64,000 nt of DNA from an uncultured Mycoplasmatota bacterium. Lineage in GTDB: Bacteria > Bacillota_I > Bacilli_A > RF39 > UBA660. Positions 24,483-32,661 of the stretch are shown piece by piece. The notes below the pieces were generated by a model that was given only the letters and a program-made list of their open reading frames with translations, made no database searches and was not told the origin of the DNA. Every line of letters begins with the position of its first letter. Positions within the stretch are counted from its first letter, which is position 1. The stretch spans positions 5,869 to 69,868 of the forward strand of contig USFG01000007.1 in NCBI GenBank assembly GCA_900553855.1, read 5' to 3'. A program made the position numbers and the translations under genes.

Positions 24483-24983
24483 TTGAAAAATAGACGAAAA
24501 AAAGCTTTTGCATTACTTGTTATTTATAGTTTAATTATTTTTAAACTTAATTCTAGAAGAAATATTAAAGTTAATTATAATGAAGAATATGATAAATGTG
24601 GAGATAGTTATTTTGCATGTTTAGATGACAAAAATATTTTTATTGTTGACGATAGAGATAGTGTTTGCTGTGATGATAATATTTATGTAATTGATAGTAG
24701 ATATGATGATGATCCAAATATGATTGTATATAACTCTTATAAAATTAAGTCTTTAGAGGAAATAAAAGAAATATTAAAGATTTTAAAGGAATATGAAAGG
24801 CAATATCCTTCTAAGTGGGAAAGAAGTATTTTATCAATGGAATATGAATGGATTGTTCATAACCTTGCTTATTATTTAAATATTTATCCCGAAAATAGTA
24901 AGGATGTTGATTTAAATAATACGGATGAGGGGGTTTTAATTCCTAAATTTGGAAATAAAATAAAAGAAAAAATTCTTAGATAA
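24483..24983 (+). CDS. Hypothetical protein with N-terminal membrane anchor
   Basis: 166 residues. A short hydrophobic segment after a basic start (KNRRKKAFALLVIYSLIIF) suggests a signal anchor. The middle is acidic with three Cys (KCGDSYFAC, SVCCDD). The C-terminal part, with EWIVHNLAYYLNI and SKDVDLNN, looks like a conserved helical domain, but I do not recognise the family. TTG start with GGAAGTGAT upstream; the gene diverges from the glycosyltransferase. Confidence 0.65.
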   Translation: MKNRRKKAFALLVIYSLIIFKLNSRRNIKVNYNEEYDKCGDSYFACLDDKNIFIVDDRDSVCCDDNIYVIDSRYDDDPNMIVYNSYKIKSLEEIKEILKILKEYERQYPSKWERSILSMEYEWIVHNLAYYLNIYPENSKDVDLNNTDEGVLIPKFGNKIKEKILR

Positions 24984-25027
24984 TAAGGTTTTCTCTTTTT
25001 GATTATTTAAATCTTTGACAATTAAAA

Positions 25028-25363
25028 TTATTTAATTTTTATTTCTATTCCTAGAACTCCATATTTATTTTGTTCTTCTATAGAATAATATTTTTCCATA
25101 TCTTTGGGGTTTGCAATATCATCTTTATTATATCCTAAAGATTCTTTATCAAAATGTTTATATAGTTCTTCAAATGTTTTATATTTATGAAGATTTATTA
25201 CTTCTGTTAATATTTTTTCATTGTTTAAAATGTTTGTAAATTCAATTTTATCTTTTATTTTAACTTTTTGTCTTTTTTCATCATAGAGTCTTAATTCAAT
25301 TGTTTTTTTACCATTTTTAATAGAATTAAATGGTCCATTTTGTAATTTCATTTCATGTAACAT
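25028..25363 (-). CDS. ASCH domain protein
   Basis: A 111-residue PUA-like ASCH fold, proposed to bind RNA. The diagnostic stretch KNGKKTIELRLYDEKRQK followed by IKDKIEFTN matches the ASCH signature (G-K-K-T-x-E-x-R). Start has GAGGTGA upstream. Single gene, role unknown. Confidence 0.85.
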   Translation of the reverse strand: MLHEMKLQNGPFNSIKNGKKTIELRLYDEKRQKVKIKDKIEFTNILNNEKILTEVINLHKYKTFEELYKHFDKESLGYNKDDIANPKDMEKYYSIEEQNKYGVLGIEIKIK

Positions 25364-25415
25364 ATAATTTCACCTCACTAGCGAGAAATAATTTTTAATT
25401 TTGTTAATATATTTT

Positions 25416-25835
25416 TTAATCTTTTTTATTTTTTAGATAGTTAACTAATTCTGTATATGCATCTGTATTCCAAACACGGCATCTTTCTTCATCGAGATAA
25501 TTTCCCATTGTTTTATCATATCCATCTGGTATAAATATAAAGCCCCAACTCCATCAATATGTGTCTGACTTAGTTTCAGCTACTTTTCCTTTTGTTACTG
25601 ATTAAAAAATTACAGGTTCTTTTCCATATTCACAATAGGTATATGCTTCCATTTAGTGCTTCTACATATAATCCAGTATCATTTTTTAATACTGTATATT
25701 TTAATTTATCACTTGCTTCTTTTGCTGAATGCATTGCAACTTCCTCTACTGTGTCTGCTTGTATTTCAGTAGTTTCCATTTTAATATTCTCAACTTCAAC
25801 TCCTATATTCATAATAGCATATGGTAAATATTAAT
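25416..25835 (-). pseudogene. Decayed non-canonical purine NTP pyrophosphatase (RdgB/Ham1-like)
   Basis: The pieces of one Ham1-type protein are in two frames. First EVENIKMETTEIQADTVEEV ... NDTGLYVEALNG (the family's D-x-GL-x-V-x-ALNG motif), ending in a TGA at about 25645. Then, one frame over, CEYGKEPVIF, VTKGKVAETKSDTY and WSWGFIFIPDGYDKTMG (the family's GFI-x-P-x-G motif), broken by an internal TAA and TGA. The start is also missing. At least one frameshift and two stops mean no functional product. Confidence 0.8.
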
Positions 25836-25871
25836 TAAATACTTATTATATTACATTTTTTTACTTTTTTA

Positions 25872-25920
25872 CTAAAAAAAGAGAAAGATAATCATTTTTA
25901 TGAATATTTTTCTCTTTTAA
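25872..25920 (-). terminator. Terminator of collagen-like gene
   Basis: Minus-strand AAAAGAGAAA pairs with TTTCTCTTTT across a long AT-rich loop, followed by a T-run. Confidence 0.65.
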
Positions 25921-25922
25921 TC

Positions 25923-26735
25923 TTATGCACTTGCTCCGGTTGGTCCGGTTGGTCCGGTTGGCCCAGTTGCTCCTTCAGTTCCTGCTACTCCTTGTGGTCC
26001 AGTTGGTCCTTGTGGAATTGTAAAGTTTAATGTATAGTTTGGAGCTGTACCTGAAATTGTTACTTCAGCATTTGTTCCCGGGGCACCTGTTGTTACATTA
26101 CCTATTGTAAATACTGGAGTTTCACCAGCTGTACCAGTAGGACCGGTTGGGCCAGTTGGACCCGTCTCTCCTTGTGTTCCTGCTTCACCAGCTGGTCCCT
26201 GAATTCCTTGTGGACCGGTTGCACCAGTTGGGCCGGTTACTCCTTGTGTTCCTGCTACACCGGCTGGTCCCTGAATTCCTTGTGGTCCTGTTGCTCCGGT
26301 TGGACCGGTTACTCCTTGTGGTCCTGCTTCACCAGCTGGCCCCTGAATTCCTTGTGGTCCGGTTGCTCCGGTTGGACCAGTTACTCCTTGTGGTCCTGCT
26401 ACACCAGCTGGTCCTTGAATTCCTTGTGGTCCGGTTGCTCCAGTTGCACCAGTTGGTCCAGTTACTCCTTGAGTTCCGGCTACTCCAGTTGGGCCTTGAA
26501 TTCCTTGTGGTCCTGTTGCTCCTGTTGCTCCAGTTGGTCCTGTTACACCTTGTGGTCCGGCTACACCAGCTGGCCCCTGAATTCCTTGTGGTCCAGTTGG
26601 ACCTTGCATACCTTGGATACCTTGTACACCTTGAATACCTTGTGGGCCTCTAGGTCCAGTTGGTCCAGTAGGTCCTGCTGGCGCACAAAATGTATAAGTA
26701 CATCCGTCATTGCATCCATTCATGAATAAATACAT
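25923..26735 (-). CDS. Collagen-like Gly-X-Y repeat surface protein
   Basis: 270 residues. A short Cys-containing head (MNGCNDGCTYTFC) is followed by about 170 residues of unbroken G-X-Y triplets (GPTGATGPQGIQGPAGVAG units), a ~40-residue non-repeat insert (TPVFTIGNVTTG ... NYTLNFTIPQ) and a final triplet run (GPTGPTGPTGASA). No signal peptide or anchor is visible. Similar proteins (BclA type) form hair-like filaments on spores, or attach to cell surfaces. The insert is of the type found C-terminal to such repeats. The gene is far richer in GC than its neighbours because of Gly and Pro codons. The second ATG (26723) may be the true start. Confidence 0.9.
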   Translation of the reverse strand: MYLFMNGCNDGCTYTFCAPAGPTGPTGPRGPQGIQGVQGIQGMQGPTGPQGIQGPAGVAGPQGVTGPTGATGATGPQGIQGPTGVAGTQGVTGPTGATGATGPQGIQGPAGVAGPQGVTGPTGATGPQGIQGPAGEAGPQGVTGPTGATGPQGIQGPAGVAGTQGVTGPTGATGPQGIQGPAGEAGTQGETGPTGPTGPTGTAGETPVFTIGNVTTGAPGTNAEVTISGTAPNYTLNFTIPQGPTGPQGVAGTEGATGPTGPTGPTGASA

Positions 26736-26801
26736 CCTTTCCTTTATAGTTTATGTAACAAGTCTTAAATTAGTGCAAAGAAAATAGATGTTTAATGACA
26801 C

Positions 26802-27686
26802 CTATTTATAATTTTTTATATATTTATATGCATCAGTTGCAGCAAGTGCTCCTTCTGATGCTGCTGTAATTATTTGATACAATGTTTTTTCCTTACTATC
26901 ACCACAAACATATATACCATCTATTTTAGTTTTACCATTATCATCAGCAATTATATAACCTTTTTCATTAGTTATTCCTAATTCTTTAACAAATGAAGTA
27001 ATTGGACCATATTCATTATTAATAAATAATCCATCTATTGTTAAGGTTTTATCGTTTAATTCAATAGATTCTATTTTATCTTTTCCATTTATTTTTTTGA
27101 TATTTTGGTTAAATAATAATTCTATATTTTCTAATTTAGTAATTTTATCTAATAATTCATTATTACCTAGTAATTTATCTTTAGAAGTTATTATATAAAG
27201 TTTTTTGACAATATTTGATAAATATAAAATATCTTCTAACATTAAAGGATTGTTTCCATAAATAGCAACAGTTTTATCTTTATATAGAGCACCATCACAG
27301 ACTGCACAAGTTGATACTCCATTAATATTTTCATTATCAAGACCTAATTTTTGTTTTCCTCTACCAGTTGCAATAATTACAGCTTTAGCTTTATATGTTC
27401 CATTATTTGTTTTTACTATTTTTTCATTACCATTTAATTCTACTTTAATTACTTCTTCATTTTTCATAGGAACTTTTAAATCTTTGAATTGTTTATAAAA
27501 TAACATGGCAAGTTCAGTACCATCAACATTGTTATATCCTAGATAGTTATCAACATGTTTAATAGTATGAAGAGTTCCTCCTGGCATATTCTTTTCAAAC
27601 ACCAAAATGTTTAAATTACTTCTTTTAGCATAAATACAGGCATTAATTCCAGCTGGTCCTAAACCGATAATAATTAAATCATACAT
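26802..27686 (-). CDS. trxB: Thioredoxin reductase
   Basis: A 294-residue FAD/NADPH enzyme that reduces thioredoxin. FAD site GLGPAGINACIYAKR at the N-terminus, redox-active CAVCDG near residue 135, NADPH site around VAIYGNNPL, and the C-terminal FAD motif GIYVCGDS. The usual GGG/GGN of the NADP site is replaced by YGNNP, so cofactor preference is uncertain. ATG with AGAAAGGA upstream; divergent from the helicase gene. Confidence 0.92.
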   Translation of the reverse strand: MYDLIIIGLGPAGINACIYAKRSNLNILVFEKNMPGGTLHTIKHVDNYLGYNNVDGTELAMLFYKQFKDLKVPMKNEEVIKVELNGNEKIVKTNNGTYKAKAVIIATGRGKQKLGLDNENINGVSTCAVCDGALYKDKTVAIYGNNPLMLEDILYLSNIVKKLYIITSKDKLLGNNELLDKITKLENIELLFNQNIKKINGKDKIESIELNDKTLTIDGLFINNEYGPITSFVKELGITNEKGYIIADDNGKTKIDGIYVCGDSKEKTLYQIITAASEGALAATDAYKYIKNYK

Positions 27687-27789
27687 TAGTTAATCAGTCC
27701 TTTCTTCTATATTATAGCATTTTCCCTTGAATTTAATAGATATTTTTTAGAATATATTGTATAATAGTCTAATTAGTAAAGGAGTTGCC

Positions 27790-30700
27790 ATGATACTTAG
27801 AAAAGAAATTGATAGTTATAAATTACATTTAGAAGAGATTAAAAAATACGCTAATGAACATGATTTACTTAAGGGAAAATATTTTGCTAGATATTATATT
27901 AATGAAGGTAAAATATATAATAATGTTGTAAATGGAGAAACAATTAAATTTTATGAATTTAGTTTAAGGGATTATTCTTTTAATTTTAAAACTTTTAATG
28001 TTTCATTTGGAATTAAAAATAATCATATAGATAGTTGTTCATGTGATTGTGATTTATTTAAACAAAATAAAAGTTGTTATCATATAGGAACTGTTTACTA
28101 TAATTATGCTAATTATTTATTTGATGACAAGTATGATGATAGTTTGTTATATAAAGATTTTTTAAATAGATATAAAAGTGATGATACTGATAAAAAGGTT
28201 GTAAAAAAAGAAGTATTTGTTGAACCTACTTTTAATTTACAATGTCATTCTTATGAAGGTTATAAAAGATATAATACTGAATTTAAAGTGTTTATTGGAA
28301 TGAATAAAATGTATAGTTTGCTTAATCATTCTAATGGTTTTTATCAAGTATATGATAATCAAGATGGCGAATTTCAATTTGGTAAAGAATTTACTTATAA
28401 TCCGAAATTAAATTTCTTTTCTAAACAATCTGATAGATTAATTAAAGAGATTAAAACATATATTCTTAATTGTAATAATATTGGACCTTCTAGGGCTTTA
28501 AAGAGAATGCTAGATTTCTTAGATTCTAATAAGATTAAGTTTAAAGTTAGTGATCATGTTATTGAAAGTATTATTGATGGTAGTCCATTAAATTCATATA
28601 TTCTTAAGGAAAATGATAATTATGTTATTAAGTTTGATTATGATAGAATTTATCCATTAACTGATGATTATGAATATGTTTATTATAATGGGGATGTGTA
28701 TCATTTAAGTTTACAGGAAAGAAATGTATTAGAAGATATTGTTGATAATGAACTTGAAGAAATTAAAGTTGACAAAAATGAACTAAATGTATTTTCAAAT
28801 GGATTACTTAAAATTATTAAAAATAATGTAATTGTTGATGAGAGTGCAAGTGAAGATATAAAGATTAATAGTTTAAGTGAAACTGAATTATATTTTGATA
28901 TTGCTAAAGATGCTATAAAAGCTAAGGTTATATTTGACTATAAAAATGATAAGGTTGGATATTTTGATAAGAATGAAGCTGTTGTTAGGGATGTAGATAA
29001 AGAAAATGAGGTTATTGCTAAACTTACTAGTTATGGATTTGTAGTCGATAAAAAAAGTATTTCTATGAATGATGTTAATGATGAAGTTGAATTTATTGAA
29101 AATGGTTTAGAAGAACTTGCTAATGATTATAAAATCTTTACTACTGAAAAGTTTAATAATATTAAAATTAGAAAGAAAACTAATGTATCTTCTTCTTTTG
29201 GTATTGGATCTGATAATATATTTAAGTATGATTTTAGTTTAGATAATATTAATAGTGATGAACTTGTTAATATATTTAAAAATATGAAAGCTAAGAAGAA
29301 GTATTTTAGACTTAAAAATGGTGATATTCTTAATTTAGAAGACGATAATTTAAAAGAACTTGAAGATTTAACTGAAGAGATGAATTTTACTGATGAAGAG
29401 ATTATTAATGGTAGAGGTGCTATTCAAAAATATAGAGCGATATATTTAGATAGTTTAAGACAAAATAAGTTTAAAAATGTTAATACGAATAATTTGTTTG
29501 ATGATTTTATTAAGAATTTCTATGAGTTCAAAGATGCAAAGTTGTCTATTAGTGAAGATGAGTTAAAGGTTTTAAGAGATTATCAAGTTACTGGTGTTAA
29601 GTGGCTTTACAATATTCATAAGACTGGATTCGGTGGAATTCTTGCTGATGAAATGGGACTTGGTAAAACAATTCAAACTATTTATTATATTAAACAAATT
29701 TTATTAGAAGATAGAAATGCGAAGTTTTTAATTGTTGTACCTACTAGTTTAGTTTATAATTGGAAACATGAATTTGAGATGTATGGAAAAAATATTCCGG
29801 TTTCAATTGTTTCAGGAACTAAGAACTTGAGAAAAAAATTAATTGAAGAAAATAAAAATGTATTTATAACATCTTATGGTCAATTAAGAGAAGATGAAGA
29901 TTTATATAAAGATAAGAGTTATCATACAATGTTTATAGATGAAGCACAAAGCATTAAAAATTATGTAGCTAGTATTACAAAGGTTGTTAAAGGAATTAAG
30001 GCAGGTACTAAGTTTGCGCTTACTGGTACTCCACTTGAAAATAGTCCTTTAGAATTATGGAGTATTTTTGACTATATTATGCCTGGATATTTATCAACTG
30101 CGGAAAAATTTAGAGCAAAATATCGTATTACTGATTTTGATGATAATGCGAATATGCTTTTAGATAATTTAAATAAACAAATTAGACCATTTATTTTAAG
30201 AAGAAAGAAAATGGATGTTACTAAAGATTTACCAGATAAGATGGAAAATAATATTTTTGTTGAACTTACTGACGAGCAAAAGAAAATATATGTTGCTGAA
30301 CTTGAAAAGGTAAAAAAAGAAATAGATGATATATTAAAGCAAGGCGGAGAGAAAAAGGCAGCATTCTTGATTTTGCCACTGCTTACTAAATTAAGACAAA
30401 TTTGTATTGATCCTAAGATTGTTTATCCAGAATATACTGGCGGATCTAATAAGATTGATAGTTTAATTTATGTTATTAAAGAAAATATTGCAAATGGGAA
30501 TAAGATTTTAATGTTTACATCTTTCAAGGATGCAATGAATGATGTTATTGGACATTTAGAAAAAGAAGATATTCCTTATTATACAATTTCTGGTGAAGTT
30601 TCAAGTAAAGAAAGAATGCGTAGGGTTGATGAATTTAATGAAAGAAAAGATACTGCTGTATTCTTAATAATGCTTAAAGCCGGTGGGACAGGACTTAACC

Positions 30701-30981
30701 TTGCTAGCGCATCAACTGTTATTCATTTAGATTTATGGTGGAATCCGCAAGCTGAAAATCAGGCTACTGATAGAGCTCATAGGATTGGTCAAACTAAGAC
30801 TGTTGAGGTTATTCATATTGTTGCTAAAGGAACAATTGAAGAAAAGATTTTAGAATTACAAAAGAAAAAACTTAAATTAAGTGAAAAATTAATTGATGGC
30901 GAAATTAGAGATAAGGATATTTTATCTAGTTTATCAGAAAAAGATATTAGAGAATTATTGTCAAACGAAAACAAGGATTAA
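27790..30981 (+). CDS. SNF2 family helicase with SWIM zinc finger
   Basis: About 1063 residues. SWIM-type zinc motif CSCDCDLFKQNKSCYHI near residue 85, a long SNF2-associated middle region, then the helicase core: motif I ILADEMGLGKTIQ, motif II IDEAQ, GTPLENSPLELWS, and motif VI HRIGQ in ENQATDRAHRIGQ. A large group of Firmicutes SNF2 proteins shares this layout; they translocate on DNA, possibly for repair. The start at 27790 with AAAGGAG is preferred to ATG 27757, which lies within the promoter (TATAAT at ~27760). Confidence 0.93.
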   Translation: MILRKEIDSYKLHLEEIKKYANEHDLLKGKYFARYYINEGKIYNNVVNGETIKFYEFSLRDYSFNFKTFNVSFGIKNNHIDSCSCDCDLFKQNKSCYHIGTVYYNYANYLFDDKYDDSLLYKDFLNRYKSDDTDKKVVKKEVFVEPTFNLQCHSYEGYKRYNTEFKVFIGMNKMYSLLNHSNGFYQVYDNQDGEFQFGKEFTYNPKLNFFSKQSDRLIKEIKTYILNCNNIGPSRALKRMLDFLDSNKIKFKVSDHVIESIIDGSPLNSYILKENDNYVIKFDYDRIYPLTDDYEYVYYNGDVYHLSLQERNVLEDIVDNELEEIKVDKNELNVFSNGLLKIIKNNVIVDESASEDIKINSLSETELYFDIAKDAIKAKVIFDYKNDKVGYFDKNEAVVRDVDKENEVIAKLTSYGFVVDKKSISMNDVNDEVEFIENGLEELANDYKIFTTEKFNNIKIRKKTNVSSSFGIGSDNIFKYDFSLDNINSDELVNIFKNMKAKKKYFRLKNGDILNLEDDNLKELEDLTEEMNFTDEEIINGRGAIQKYRAIYLDSLRQNKFKNVNTNNLFDDFIKNFYEFKDAKLSISEDELKVLRDYQVTGVKWLYNIHKTGFGGILADEMGLGKTIQTIYYIKQILLEDRNAKFLIVVPTSLVYNWKHEFEMYGKNIPVSIVSGTKNLRKKLIEENKNVFITSYGQLREDEDLYKDKSYHTMFIDEAQSIKNYVASITKVVKGIKAGTKFALTGTPLENSPLELWSIFDYIMPGYLSTAEKFRAKYRITDFDDNANMLLDNLNKQIRPFILRRKKMDVTKDLPDKMENNIFVELTDEQKKIYVAELEKVKKEIDDILKQGGEKKAAFLILPLLTKLRQICIDPKIVYPEYTGGSNKIDSLIYVIKENIANGNKILMFTSFKDAMNDVIGHLEKEDIPYYTISGEVSSKERMRRVDEFNERKDTAVFLIMLKAGGTGLNLASASTVIHLDLWWNPQAENQATDRAHRIGQTKTVEVIHIVAKGTIEEKILELQKKKLKLSEKLIDGEIRDKDILSSLSEKDIRELLSNENKD

Positions 30982-31030
30982 GCCTTGTTTTTTCATTATA
31001 AATATTATATGAATTTTCGTAGTATTTTAC

Positions 31031-31059
31031 TTGCTTATGATTTAGTTATTTGTTATTCT
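31031..31059 (+). promoter_or_regulatory. Promoter of toxin-like mRNA, copy 2
   Basis: -35 TTGCTT (31031-31036), spacer 17, -10 TATTCT (31054-31059), with the 5' arm GGAACATTTAAT at 31069. The position relative to the arm is the same as in copy 1. Confidence 0.6.
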
Positions 31060-31093
31060 ATTACTTAAGGAACATTTAATTGTTTAGGTGATT

Positions 31094-31122
31094 ACCTCTA
31101 CTCTAGTAATAGAAAGAGGCGG
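31094..31122 (+). promoter_or_regulatory. Hairpin hiding the toxin ribosome binding site, copy 2
   Basis: CCTCT pairs with AGAGG, and CTA with TAG inside, in the segment before the GTG start. The right arm holds the Shine-Dalgarno AGAGGCGG. Sequence differs from copy 1 on both sides of the stem but pairing is kept. Confidence 0.55.
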
Positions 31123-31127
31123 TTAAT

Positions 31128-31223
31128 GTGAATAAAAGATTATTATATTTTATAATATTTAATTTATTTATAATTATTTTTATTTTACTTTTTATCATTA
31201 TTAAAATGATTGTGTTAAATTAA
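31128..31223 (+). CDS. Putative type I toxin: 31-residue hydrophobic peptide, copy 2
   Basis: Starts GTG (MNKRLLYF) and has the same single membrane helix and Lys26 as copy 1. Differences are K4R, V17I and G29V, all mild, plus silent changes. The weaker GTG start is typical of toxins kept at low translation. No signal peptidase or lipobox motif. The function is inferred from the locus layout. Confidence 0.65.
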   Translation: MNKRLLYFIIFNLFIIIFILLFIIIKMIVLN

Positions 31224-31331
31224 AAACACCATAAACACAGGAGGTTTTGGTGATTTTAAATATTCATTTAGGTAATCACTTAACATTCCAGATTAAGTGT
31301 TCCTTTTTTATTTTATGTAAGCTTTTCTTAC
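31221..31331 (-). ncRNA. Putative antisense antitoxin RNA, copy 2
   Basis: Minus-strand -35 TTGAAA (31361-31366), spacer 17, -10 TAAAAT (31338-31343), about 15 bases after the lgt stop. The RNA begins with hairpin ATGTAAG/CTTACAT (31315-31333) and ends near CACC/GGTG with TTTTT (31224-31252); this terminator stem is weaker than in copy 1. Confidence 0.5.
31274..31309 (+). terminator. Terminator of toxin-like mRNA, copy 2
   Basis: Stem CACTTAA/TTAAGTG with a nine-base loop and TTCCTTTTTT, as in copy 1. It would also end read-through from the SNF2 gene. Confidence 0.6.
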
Positions 31332-31379
31332 ATATTCATTTTAACAAATATTGGTATTTATTTCAAGACTATAAAATTT

Positions 31380-32195
31380 TTAAAATTTCAAATTATCAAC
31401 ATTATTGGAATCGTTATATAAATCTTCAAATCGTCCTTTTTTCTTATTTTTTGCTAATATTATTATACCAATTATAATCATTATTATAGAAACTATTTGA
31501 GCAATTTTAAATCCTAATATTAATAATGCATCTGTTCTGCTTATTTCAATAAAGAATCTTATAATGCCATATCCAATTAAGTATAAAGCTGACATTGTAC
31601 CCACTTTTCTAAATTTATATCTTCTTATAATTATAAATATTATAAATAAAGTTAAGCAGGCAATTGATTCATATAAGAATGTTGGAGTGTAATATACTCC
31701 ATCTATTTTCATATTGTCGATAATAAATTTAGGTATATGTAGGCTTTTTAAATGTTCGTATGTTGTTGCTGCACCATGAGCTTCTTGATTAAAGAAGTTT
31801 CCCCATCTACCAATAGCTTGTCCTAATATTAAGGGAACACATATAACATCTAAATATCTTATTAATCTTGTTTTATATTTATTGCAATAAAATAGCATTG
31901 TTAATAATCCACCGATTAAACCACCATGAATTGCTAATCCGCCTTTCCAAACCATAAATATTTCTTCTGGATGAACTCCATAATATTCTAAATTAAATAA
32001 AACATAATATAATCTAGCACATATATATCCTACTATTACAGCCCAAAAACACATATTAAAAATAAAATCATATTTTAAATTTAACCTTTGAGCTTCTTTT
32101 TTTACTAGAAATAATCCAATGAAGATAGCAACTAACATTAATACTGAATACCATCTTATTTCAAAGGCACCAATGCTTACGATAACTGGACTCAT
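31380..32195 (-). CDS. lgt: Prolipoprotein diacylglyceryl transferase
   Basis: A 271-residue membrane enzyme that moves diacylglycerol from phosphatidylglycerol to the lipobox Cys of lipoproteins. The Lgt signature GRWGNFFNQEAHG is intact, with GGLAIHGGLIGG before it and several membrane helices. Follows the YvlD-like gene with three bases between; in Bacillus yvlD and lgt are also close. A client in this window is the GH25 lipoprotein. Confidence 0.96.
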   Translation of the reverse strand: MSPVIVSIGAFEIRWYSVLMLVAIFIGLFLVKKEAQRLNLKYDFIFNMCFWAVIVGYICARLYYVLFNLEYYGVHPEEIFMVWKGGLAIHGGLIGGLLTMLFYCNKYKTRLIRYLDVICVPLILGQAIGRWGNFFNQEAHGAATTYEHLKSLHIPKFIIDNMKIDGVYYTPTFLYESIACLTLFIIFIIIRRYKFRKVGTMSALYLIGYGIIRFFIEISRTDALLILGFKIAQIVSIIMIIIGIIILAKNKKKGRFEDLYNDSNNVDNLKF

Positions 32196-32198
32196 ACT

Positions 32199-32594
32199 CT
32201 ATTCTCCTATCACATTTTTGGTTATTAATTTATCTAAAATTAAAGTTGTAAATGAGATGAATAATGCAATGAAAAAGGGTAATATCCATCCTTCAACAAC
32301 AAATGCATCTCCCATTATTAAACTTGCTAATTTTAATATTATTACATTTATAAATGGATAAAATATTCCGGTAGTTATAACTGTTACGGGTAGAAATATT
32401 AATTTTAAAAATGGTTTTACTGTTGAACTTAATAAACTAATTACTAATGAAGTTATAATTGCATAACCAAATGATTGTATATAAAATCCTTTAAATATTT
32501 TTGATGCTAATATTAACACAATTGAATTAATAATTAAAGTTAATGTGTATTCTAATATTACATATTTAAAACTTTTATCTTTACTATAAATCAT
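32199..32594 (-). CDS. YvlD/phage holin 4 superfamily membrane protein
   Basis: About 131 residues with four membrane helices; SSTVKPFLKLIFLPVTVITTGIFYPFINVIILKL is the family's typical segment (here cited in part: KPFLKLIFLPVTVITTG). The ATG at 32594 follows AGGTGAT by four bases and is preferred to the GTG at 32603. Function unknown; not a phage gene here given its neighbours. Confidence 0.85.
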   Translation of the reverse strand: MIYSKDKSFKYVILEYTLTLIINSIVLILASKIFKGFYIQSFGYAIITSLVISLLSSTVKPFLKLIFLPVTVITTGIFYPFINVIILKLASLIMGDAFVVEGWILPFFIALFISFTTLILDKLITKNVIGE

Positions 32595-32629
32595 ATTTAT
32601 CACCTAGTTTTATTATATTACAAAAATAG

Positions 32630-32661
32630 CAAAAAAAAAATGGTTACAAGAACCATTTTAG
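32630..32661 (-). terminator. Intrinsic terminator
   Basis: Minus-strand stem AAAATGGTT/AACCATTTT with a five-base loop and ten T. It overlaps the end of the YfcC-like gene. Confidence 0.85.

Larger units (their letters stand above)
31006..31367. repeat. Repeat element copy 2: putative type I toxin-antitoxin locus
   Basis: Second copy of the element at 14345-14708, in the same plus-strand orientation, filling the gap between the convergent SNF2 helicase and lgt genes. All parts are present: promoter, hidden ribosome binding site, 31-codon gene, paired ends, terminator, antisense promoter. Confidence 0.75.

Noticed and set aside
25940..26660. Regularly spaced repeats that could look like a CRISPR array
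   Set aside because: The repeat is a multiple of nine bases in frame with Gly-X-Y triplets, has no unique spacers, and no cas genes are present.
26147..26729. Long plus-strand frames opposite the collagen-like gene
   Set aside because: They are Leu- or Ser/Trp/Cys-repeats produced by reading the Gly-X-Y repeat backwards, with no ribosome binding site or domain.
31247..31477. 76-codon plus-strand frame across the second repeat element into lgt
   Set aside because: It has a weak TTG or GTG start, is not kept in copy 1, and runs antisense to lgt.
32199..32594. Holin annotation as a sign of prophage
   Set aside because: YvlD-type proteins are chromosomal; no other phage genes are near and the gene is linked to lgt as in Bacillus.
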